NCBI GenBank assembly: GCA_000433175.1
Contig: HF986711.1
Location: 25,350 to 30,692 of the forward strand
Source of the DNA: Prevotella sp. CAG:1058
GTDB taxonomy: Bacteria > Bacteroidota > Bacteroidia > Bacteroidales > Bacteroidaceae
Reading direction: 5' to 3'
DNA: 5,343 nucleotides
Shown here piece after piece: positions 1 to 4,665 of this stretch. Position 1 is the first letter of the stretch; each line of letters starts with the position of its first letter. Below the pieces are notes generated by a model. That model did not search any database. It was not told the origin of the DNA and saw only the letters and a list, made by a program, of their open reading frames with translations. A program made the translations under genes and the position numbers.

Positions 1-1658
1 TTGTATGAGGTATCGCCTGTTACCGGGTCAACGCCGTTACCGTAGCTCCAGCCGTTCCTGTGATAGTGTGACTCCTCGGCGCCAGCCATGATGTCGATGT
101 TGTGCGCACCGAACGTGTGCTGGTACTGTGCGTAAACATTGGCAGTGATGCTGTATTTCCAATAACGGGTCAGCTTGTTGTAGCCGAAGTAGTTGTCCTG
201 GTAAGAATAAGGAGAACTTACATCGTCCTGCTTTGAGTCGGTGTATTGTCCGCCGTAGCTTGCGTGGATGTGCAAATCTTCGAATCCGTGAATCTTATAA
301 TCCATCTCCACGTTACCCGTAAAGTCGTAAGAGTGTGCAATGCAGCTTACAAGGTTAAGGTAAGCCACCGGGTTCTGCGGAGAGTTCGGGTTCTTGGTGT
401 ACAGCCAGTCGGGGTCGCTGTAATTGGCTTCCTGTCCGTTCTGGTAGAAACCGCCGAAGAACTGTCCCATTTCACTGTCGTCATAAACAGGGCGTGTCGG
501 GTCCATTGATAGAGCCGAACCTATGGCTGCGCCTGTGTCGACATAGCGGTCCTTCTCTGTCATGAACTTAGCAGTGACGTTGAAGTTCAGGTGGTCGTCG
601 AGGAAAGACGGCGCAAGGTTTACTGATGCGTTGAAACGCTTCATGTAAGAGTTCTTCACGATACCGTTGTCGTCCTGGTAACCAACTGATACGCGGTAAG
701 GCATGTTCTTCAAGCCGCCGGTAATCGAGAGGTTGTGCGATGTGCTGACAGCTGTGCGGAACACTTCGTCCTGCCAGTCGGTATTGGCAGTACCAAGTCC
801 GGCAAGGCCGCTTTCGCCTTCAACCTGGCTTATCAGGTTGCGGTACTCGTCGCCTGTGAGCACGTCGTAACGCTTCTGTGTTGTAGAGATTGTAACGTCA
901 CCGTTGTAAGAGAACTTCGGTCCTGTGCCCTTGCGTCCCTTCTTGGTGGTGATGATGATTACACCGTTTGACGCACGCGAACCGTAGATTGCAGTAGCCG
1001 AAGCGTCCTTGAGCACCGTGAAAGTCTCGATATCGTTCGGGTTAATCATAGCCATTACGTTACTCATACCGGTAGCCGTGTGGCTGTCAATCGTAAGTCC
1101 GTCGATTACAATCAACGGGTCGTTGCTGGCGTTCAATGACGAACCGCCGCGGATGCGTATCTGTGCTCCGGCACCCGGAGAACCGCCTGCCGTGATGACA
1201 TCGACACCGGCAATCTTGCCTACAAGCATGTCAGAGGCACTGCTTGTGATACCCTTGCTCATCTCGTCTGGCTTTACAGCCGTAACAGAACCTGTAAGGT
1301 CTTCTTTCTTGGCACGGCCGTAACCGATAACCACCACGTCTTCAAGCAACTGCGTGTCATCCTTAAGTGTTATGACCATGTTGGCCGACACCGGCACTTC
1401 GACAGTCTGATAACCTATGTAAGACACGGACACTTTAGCTCCAGGAGCGGCCTTGATGGTGAAATTACCGTCAAAGTCGGTAATGACGCCACCCTCTTGC
1501 CCTACGACACGGACAGTGGCACCGATTATCGGCTCACCGGAAGCATCCTTCACTACGCCTTTGACATTACTTTGCGCAAAGGCTCCCACTGATAGGAAAA
1601 GCCCCAACAACAGGGACAAAATCCTAAATAGAGGTCTTGATTTTACCTGCTTCATCAT
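1..1658 (-). CDS. susC: SusC/RagA-family TonB-dependent outer-membrane receptor (N-terminal part, runs off left edge)
   Basis: This is the beginning of a SusC-type TonB-dependent transporter, which with a SusD lipoprotein imports glycan fragments across the outer membrane. Reading the minus strand from 1658 gives 552 codons without a stop. Residues 1-28 form a signal peptide (basic start, Leu-rich core, AFA|Q cleavage site). Residues 31-100 are a carboxypeptidase-regulatory-like domain (GVVKDASGEPIIGATV, then DGNFTI). Residues 107-125 hold the TonB-box/SusC signature (DVVVIGYGRAKKEDLTGSV). The plug follows, with QIRIRGGSSLN at 166-176, IDGL at 185-188 and YGSRASNGVIIITTKKG at 225-241; beta-barrel sequence starts after that. 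Family members are about 950-1100 residues, so roughly half is missing. There are two adjacent in-frame ATGs (1658 and 1655); either could be the start, and no Shine-Dalgarno sequence is visible. It is divergent from the LacI-type regulator, and a susD partner is expected further left, outside the window. The substrate is inferred only from context (alpha-glucan or sucrose-like). Confidence 0.95.
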   Translation of the reverse strand, partial: MMKQVKSRPLFRILSLLLGLFLSVGAFAQSNVKGVVKDASGEPIIGATVRVVGQEGGVITDFDGNFTIKAAPGAKVSVSYIGYQTVEVPVSANMVITLKDDTQLLEDVVVIGYGRAKKEDLTGSVTAVKPDEMSKGITSSASDMLVGKIAGVDVITAGGSPGAGAQIRIRGGSSLNASNDPLIVIDGLTIDSHTATGMSNVMAMINPNDIETFTVLKDASATAIYGSRASNGVIIITTKKGRKGTGPKFSYNGDVTISTTQKRYDVLTGDEYRNLISQVEGESGLAGLGTANTDWQDEVFRTAVSTSHNLSITGGLKNMPYRVSVGYQDDNGIVKNSYMKRFNASVNLAPSFLDDHLNFNVTAKFMTEKDRYVDTGAAIGSALSMDPTRPVYDDSEMGQFFGGFYQNGQEANYSDPDWLYTKNPNSPQNPVAYLNLVSCIAHSYDFTGNVEMDYKIHGFEDLHIHASYGGQYTDSKQDDVSSPYSYQDNYFGYNKLTRYWKYSITANVYAQYQHTFGAHNIDIMAGAEESHYHRNGWSYGNGVDPVTGDTSY

Positions 1659-1686
1659 TTTGTGCTTTTAAAGTTAACATTAAATA

Positions 1687-1694
1687 CAAACATA
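1687..1694 (-). promoter_or_regulatory. Possible alternative -7 box for the susC-like gene
   Basis: On the minus strand this reads TATGTTTG, an exact match to the Bacteroidetes -7 consensus TAnnTTTG. It would give a leader of about 20-25 nt for the susC-like gene. No TTTG is found at the expected -33 distance. The match sits in AT-rich DNA, where chance hits are common, so it is only a second candidate next to the box at 1762-1769. Confidence 0.3.
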
Positions 1695-1761
1695 TTTCCA
1701 ATAAATTGTTTCTTGGTTACATTATCAAAAATTACGGCTTATAGGTCAGTTTTCACAATTG

Positions 1762-1769
1762 CAAAAATA
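1762..1769 (-). promoter_or_regulatory. Candidate -7 promoter box for the susC-like gene
   Basis: The minus strand reads TATTTTTG, matching the Bacteroidetes -7 consensus TAnnTTTG. Transcription would start near 1757 and leave an untranslated leader of about 100 nt before the ATG at 1658, a common length for susC-type genes. No good -33 TTTG is present about 20 bp upstream, which would fit a promoter that depends on an activator. The box lies inside a 12-bp sequence repeated in inverse orientation at the lacI-side promoter. Confidence 0.5.
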
Positions 1770-1822
1770 CTTCCGATTTGATATACATGACATTGAATTT
1801 AACGAAAAAACACACTTTTAAA

Positions 1823-1840
1823 TGTGCAATCGGTTGCACA
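1823..1840. promoter_or_regulatory. LacI/GalR-family operator
   Basis: The sequence TGTGCAATCGGTTGCACA is a palindrome with 7-bp perfect arms around a central TCGG. It matches the GalR-type consensus GTGNAANCGNTTNCAC at every defined position, including the central CG typical of LacI-family sites. The adjacent regulator has the recognition-helix start VSVATVSR, the same as GalR, which fits this operator class. The site lies between the divergent susC-like gene and lacI-like gene, with its centre about 75 bp upstream of both predicted transcription starts. That is further upstream than simple steric repression usually needs, so activation or looping is possible. Confidence 0.85.
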
Positions 1841-1893
1841 ATGAAATCTTTAAATAATACAAGGTGTAAACGTAATAATATGTCGACTGTAAG

Positions 1894-1901
1894 TATTTTT
1901 G
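1894..1901 (+). promoter_or_regulatory. Candidate -7 promoter box for the regulator-transporter operon
   Basis: TATTTTTG matches the Bacteroidetes -7 consensus TAnnTTTG and lies 17 nt before the regulator's ATG. The predicted start near 1906 leaves a leader of only about 13 nt. No TTTG is present at the -33 position; that region instead holds a half-match to the LacI-type operator (1864-1872). Confidence 0.5.
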
Positions 1902-1918
1902 CGACATAAAAAAGAGGA

Positions 1919-2956
1919 ATGCCTAAAAACAACACGCCGATAACGATGAAAGACATAGCCAGGGAGCTCAATGTTTCAGTGGCAACGGTGTCGCGTGCCC
2001 TTAAGGGTAATCCGAGAATAAGCGAAAACACACGCAACAAGATAACCGCCTATGCAAGAGAGCACAACTTCAGCCCCAACCTTATGGCTGAATCACTGCG
2101 CAACAACAAGACCATCAAGATAATAGGCGTCATAATACCGCAATTCACACACTTTTACTTCTCGTCCGTACTGAGCGGCATTGAAGACGAGGCGCTCAAG
2201 CACGGCTACCGGCTGCTTGTGGCGCAAAGCAATGAAGACTACCAGCGCGAAGTAGACACATGTAAGTCATTTTACGACAACAAGGCGTGCGGCATAATAG
2301 TGTCACAAGCCAAAAGCACCCGTAAATACGACCATTTCCAGCGCCTTATTGACATGGGCATGCCCCTGGTGTTCTTCGACAGGATATGTACAGGCATAAA
2401 CACCAGCCGCGTCACCGTAGACGACTACATGGGAGCTTTCTCTGCCGTTGAATACATGATCAAGACAGGCTGCCGCAACATTGCGTTTTACGGTTCGTCG
2501 ATGAAGCTTGAGATATCAAAGAACCGCTATAACGGCTGGCACGACGCACTGCGCAAATACGGCCTCAACCCTGACGAATGCGTGAAAATAGAATGCGACA
2601 ACCGTGAAGACGCCGAGCGGCTGACCCCTGACGTGCTAAGGATGGAGAACCGCCCCGACGCTTTCTTCGCCATCAACGACGACACGGCAATCGGAATAAT
2701 GTACACGGCAAAACGCATGGGGCTGCGCGTCCCCGAAGACATTTCGGTATGCGGATTCACCAACGGACAAAGGGCCGTGGCTTGCAACCCGATGCTTACC
2801 ACCGTAGAGCAGAACGGATACAAGGTAGGCCGCGAGGCGGCGGACATACTTATAAACAAAGTTGAAGGAAGAATCCCTATCGACAAGATTGAAAAACGCG
2901 TGATAAAGACAAGGCTGATAATAAGAGGAACGACAAGGGATACCGACAACGCTTGA
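1919..2956 (+). CDS. LacI/GalR-family transcriptional regulator
   Basis: A 345-residue sugar-responsive DNA-binding regulator, the normal length for the family. The helix-turn-helix is at residues 9-30 (TMKDIARELNVSVATVSRALKG). Its recognition helix starts VSVATVSR as in GalR, and the hinge helix is near 53-61 (PNLMAESLR). The periplasmic-binding-protein-like effector domain starts around residue 66 (KIIGVIIP) and includes FFDRI, AFFAINDDTAIG and VPEDISVCGFTNG. At residue 281 the usual GFD/GFS position carries Thr. ATG 1919 is chosen because it leaves the usual short tail before the HTH; Met10 would cut into the domain. GAGG at 1914-1917 is too close to the ATG to be a normal ribosome binding site. 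The gene faces away from the susC-like gene, shares the operator at 1823-1840 with it, and probably forms an operon with the transporter 34 nt downstream. It most likely controls this locus, sign unknown. No symbol is assigned because the effector is unknown. Confidence 0.95.
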   Translation: MPKNNTPITMKDIARELNVSVATVSRALKGNPRISENTRNKITAYAREHNFSPNLMAESLRNNKTIKIIGVIIPQFTHFYFSSVLSGIEDEALKHGYRLLVAQSNEDYQREVDTCKSFYDNKACGIIVSQAKSTRKYDHFQRLIDMGMPLVFFDRICTGINTSRVTVDDYMGAFSAVEYMIKTGCRNIAFYGSSMKLEISKNRYNGWHDALRKYGLNPDECVKIECDNREDAERLTPDVLRMENRPDAFFAINDDTAIGIMYTAKRMGLRVPEDISVCGFTNGQRAVACNPMLTTVEQNGYKVGREAADILINKVEGRIPIDKIEKRVIKTRLIIRGTTRDTDNA

Positions 2957-2990
2957 ATCATGAACAAACTTAATACCTTAAACATAAAAA

Positions 2991-4316
2991 ATGAATACAG
3001 GACTAAAAAACAAACCAGACCTTAGTTTCATCAAGCTCTGGAACTTGAGCTTAGGCTTTTTCGGCGTACAGATTGCATACGCCCTGCAAAGCGCCAACAT
3101 CAGCCGCATCTTCGCCACTCTCGGCGCCGACCCGCACAATCTCAGCTATTTCTGGATACTGCCGCCGCTAATGGGCATAATAGTACAGCCGTTGGTGGGA
3201 ACGTTCAGCGACAAGACATGGTGCCGCTTCGGCCGGCGCATACCCTACCTGTTCGTGGGAGCCTTGGTGGCCGTGCTCGTAATGTGCATGCTGCCCAACG
3301 CAGGCTCGCTCGGCATGACAGTATCGACCGCAATGGTGTTCGGCCTAGTGTCGCTCATGTTCCTCGACACAAGCATCAACATGGCCATGCAGCCCTTCAA
3401 GATGCTCGTGGGCGACATGGTAAACGAGAAACAGAAAGGCCTTGCCTACTCCATACAGAGTTTCCTCTGCAACGCCGGCTCGCTGGTCGGATACGTATTC
3501 CCGTTCTTCTTCACGTTCATAGGCATAAGCAACATTGCGCCCAAAGGCGTAATCCCCGACTCGGTAATCTACTCGTTCTACATCGGAGCGGCCATACTGA
3601 TACTCTGCGTCATCTACACTGCCGTGAAAGTAAAGGAGATGCCGCCGAAGGAGTATGCCGAATACCACGGTCTCTCAAAACCGCTCAACGAGGAGAAAGT
3701 AAACTGGTTCAAGCTGCTGCGCGAAGCCCCGTCGGCATTCTGGACGGTCGGACTCGTACAGTTCTTCTGCTGGGCGGCGTTCCTCTACATGTGGAACTAC
3801 ACCAACGGAGCGATAGCCGAAACCTGCTGGCACACCACCGACCCTACGTCTGAAGGCTTCCAGGCAGCCGGCAACTGGGTTGGCATACTCTTCGCCGTAC
3901 AGGCCATAGGCAGCGTATGCTGGGCCGTGGTGCTGCCCAAGTTCAAGAAGACCAAGCTGGCATACTCGCTCAGCCTCGTGCTCGGAGGCGCAGGCTTCCT
4001 CATGGTGCCTTACATCCACGACCAGTACGTGCTGTTCATCCCCTACCTGCTTATCGGATGCGCATGGGCGGCAATGCTGGCAATGCCTTTCACCATCGTT
4101 ACCAACGCCCTTAACGGCAGCCACATGGGCACGTACCTCGGACTGTTCAACGGCACAATCTGCATCCCGCAAATCATTGCGGCGGCTCTCGGCGGCGTTG
4201 TCCTCGGCCTTGTAGGCAGCGCGCAGAGCAGCATGATGCTCGTTTCTGGCGTATTACTGCTTGCCGGAGCGGCGAGCGTATCAATAATAAAGGAGACCTT
4301 GGGCGAAAAAAAATAA
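2991..4316 (+). CDS. SLC45/SUT-like (GPH-type) MFS sugar transporter, inner membrane
   Basis: A 441-residue polytopic permease with about 12 hydrophobic segments (near 16-36, 52-72, 84-104, 109-135, 152-180, 193-214, then six more from about 250 to 435). The N-terminal half resembles the sucrose/maltose-proton symporter branch (SLC45, plant SUT): GVQIAYALQ at 25-33, LPPLMGIIVQPLVGTFSD at 57-74 and the MFS motif-A-like loop GTFSDKTWCRFGRRIPY at 70-86. The start of the second half, VQFFCWAAFLYMWNYT near 256-271, is also SUT-like. A hydrophilic loop at about 214-248 joins the halves. The family couples proton flow to uptake of disaccharides or short oligosaccharides. The start at 2991 has an A-rich upstream tract and no Shine-Dalgarno sequence. 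It follows the regulator by 34 nt, no other gene follows it, and a hairpin terminator lies about 105 nt past its stop. Maltose/maltooligosaccharide or sucrose is the likely substrate, by family and context only. Confidence 0.92.
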   Translation: MNTGLKNKPDLSFIKLWNLSLGFFGVQIAYALQSANISRIFATLGADPHNLSYFWILPPLMGIIVQPLVGTFSDKTWCRFGRRIPYLFVGALVAVLVMCMLPNAGSLGMTVSTAMVFGLVSLMFLDTSINMAMQPFKMLVGDMVNEKQKGLAYSIQSFLCNAGSLVGYVFPFFFTFIGISNIAPKGVIPDSVIYSFYIGAAILILCVIYTAVKVKEMPPKEYAEYHGLSKPLNEEKVNWFKLLREAPSAFWTVGLVQFFCWAAFLYMWNYTNGAIAETCWHTTDPTSEGFQAAGNWVGILFAVQAIGSVCWAVVLPKFKKTKLAYSLSLVLGGAGFLMVPYIHDQYVLFIPYLLIGCAWAAMLAMPFTIVTNALNGSHMGTYLGLFNGTICIPQIIAAALGGVVLGLVGSAQSSMMLVSGVLLLAGAASVSIIKETLGEKK

Positions 4317-4337
4317 GCCCGAAGACTACGGTTTGAC

Positions 4338-4351
4338 GCCTGCCAACAGGC
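4338..4351 (+). other. Small hairpin after the transporter gene
   Basis: GCCTG and CAGGC pair around a CCAA loop, 22 nt after the transporter stop. There is no T tract after it, so it is not a terminator by itself. It could protect the 3' end of the transcript, or be incidental. Confidence 0.3.
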
Positions 4352-4392
4352 TTGATTGTACCGGAAACAAGCTGAAAGCTACAATAACACAA

Positions 4393-4409
4393 CAGGGCCT
4401 GCAGCCCTG
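4393..4409 (+). other. Small GC-rich hairpin
   Basis: CAGGGC (4393-4398) pairs with GCCCTG (4404-4409) around a 5-nt CTGCA loop. It is followed by an A-rich tract rather than T-rich on the plus strand, and lies just before the large terminator stem. Possibly part of the 3' end structure of the transporter transcript. Confidence 0.35.
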
Positions 4410-4420
4410 ACAAAATATAA

Positions 4421-4465
4421 AAGGAGGATGAACCTCAGCCTTGTGGCTTTTGGTTCATCCTCCTT
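4421..4465. terminator. Strong, probably bidirectional intrinsic terminator
   Basis: A perfect 14-bp stem is formed by 4421-4434 (AAGGAGGATGAACC) and 4452-4465 (GGTTCATCCTCCTT). The stem continues after a small internal loop with AGCC (4437-4440) and GGCT (4445-4448) closing a TTGT loop. On the plus strand it is followed by CATTTTCAATT, and on the minus strand by TTATATTTTG, so it has moderately T-rich tails in both directions. Its place between convergent genes fits termination of the regulator-transporter operon and possibly of the GIN-domain gene. The T tracts are imperfect, so termination strength is not certain. Confidence 0.75.
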
Positions 4466-4517
4466 CATTTTCAATTACTTACACACGTCCGGCATGGCTA
4501 AGCCAGGCATGAATTGC

Positions 4518-4605
4518 AAGAGGTTACCTTTTAGGATGTAAAAGGTAACCTTTCACGCTCTAAAAGGTTACCTTTCGCGGCCTCAAAGGCGGCCTTTCAC
4601 GACAC
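4518..4605. repeat. Array of four 13-bp palindromes with an exact 22-bp period
   Basis: The units start at 4518, 4540, 4562 and 4584, with palindrome centres at 4525, 4547, 4569 and 4591. The cores are AGAGGTTACCTTT, AAAGGTAACCTTT, AAAGGTTACCTTT and AAAGGCGGCCTTT, each an odd palindrome with one free central base. The 9-nt linkers between cores are not conserved. Units 2 and 3 are exact reverse complements, and units 1 and 2 can form a 13-bp hairpin (4521-4533 with 4539-4551, loop GGATG). In unit 4 both arms changed together (GGT/ACC to GGC/GCC), preserving symmetry. A period of about two helical turns would put bound proteins on one face of the DNA. Function unknown; it is too short in unit length for CRISPR, and no cas gene is present. 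Confidence 0.85.
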
Positions 4606-4626
4606 GCCTGTTTTACGGGCGGTGTC
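4601..4626. other. Imperfect hairpin next to the palindrome array
   Basis: GACAC (4601-4605) pairs with GTGTC (4622-4626), then past a bulged G at 4621 GCCTG (4606-4610) pairs with CGGGC (4616-4620), including one G-T pair, around a TTTTA loop. It overlaps the last array linker and lies 40 nt past the stop of the GIN-domain gene on the minus strand. It lacks a following T tract in either direction, so it is at most a weak terminator or a 3' stabilising element. Confidence 0.4.
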
Positions 4627-4665
4627 ACGACGATTGACAGGCACGTCACGCAAGGCGTTTCAGCA

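Larger units (their letters stand above)
1761..1902. repeat. 12-bp inverted repeat centred on the operator, carrying both divergent -7 boxes
   Basis: The left arm is 1761-1772 (GCAAAAATACTT) and the right arm is 1891-1902 (AAGTATTTTTGC), exact reverse complements. The midpoint of the pair is 1831.5, identical to the midpoint of the operator palindrome at 1823-1840, so 53 bp separate the operator edge from each -7 box. Comparing the DNA between operator and arms on the two sides shows only background similarity, so the symmetry is restricted to the operator and the promoter arms. Confidence 0.75.
4317..4665. other. Non-coding gap between convergent genes
   Basis: This 349-bp stretch lies between the 3' ends of the transporter and the GIN-domain gene. 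I see no convincing gene in it. It holds two small GC-rich hairpins, a strong terminator-like hairpin, four palindromes with a 22-bp period and one further imperfect hairpin, each listed separately. Confidence 0.8.

Noticed and set aside
1881..1906. TGTCG/CGACA 5-bp inverted repeat surrounding the regulator's -7 box as a second operator
   Set aside because: Five base pairs separated by 16 bp is expected by chance in a region of this size and does not resemble the LacI-type site.
1753..2040. A 95-codon minus-strand frame crossing the divergent control region
   Set aside because: It runs through the operator, both promoter boxes and the regulator's HTH codons. Its hydrophobic look comes from AT-rich DNA and antisense codons.
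2527..2985. A 152-codon antisense frame over the 3' half of the regulator
   Set aside because: It is a complement of conserved LacI-family coding sequence, with no recognisable motif or start context.
2960..3025. A 21-codon frame between regulator and transporter
   Set aside because: It is out of frame with the transporter, Lys/Asn-rich as expected of an AT-rich spacer, and has no ribosome-site or attenuator structure.
3218..3853. A 211-codon open frame on the plus strand inside the transporter gene
   Set aside because: It is a second frame of a GC-rich membrane-protein gene, Arg/His-rich with no domain pattern, while the transporter frame has clear family motifs throughout.
4518..4605. CRISPR array
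   Set aside because: Repeat units are 13 bp with linkers of 9 bp, far below CRISPR repeat and spacer lengths, and no cas gene is in the window.
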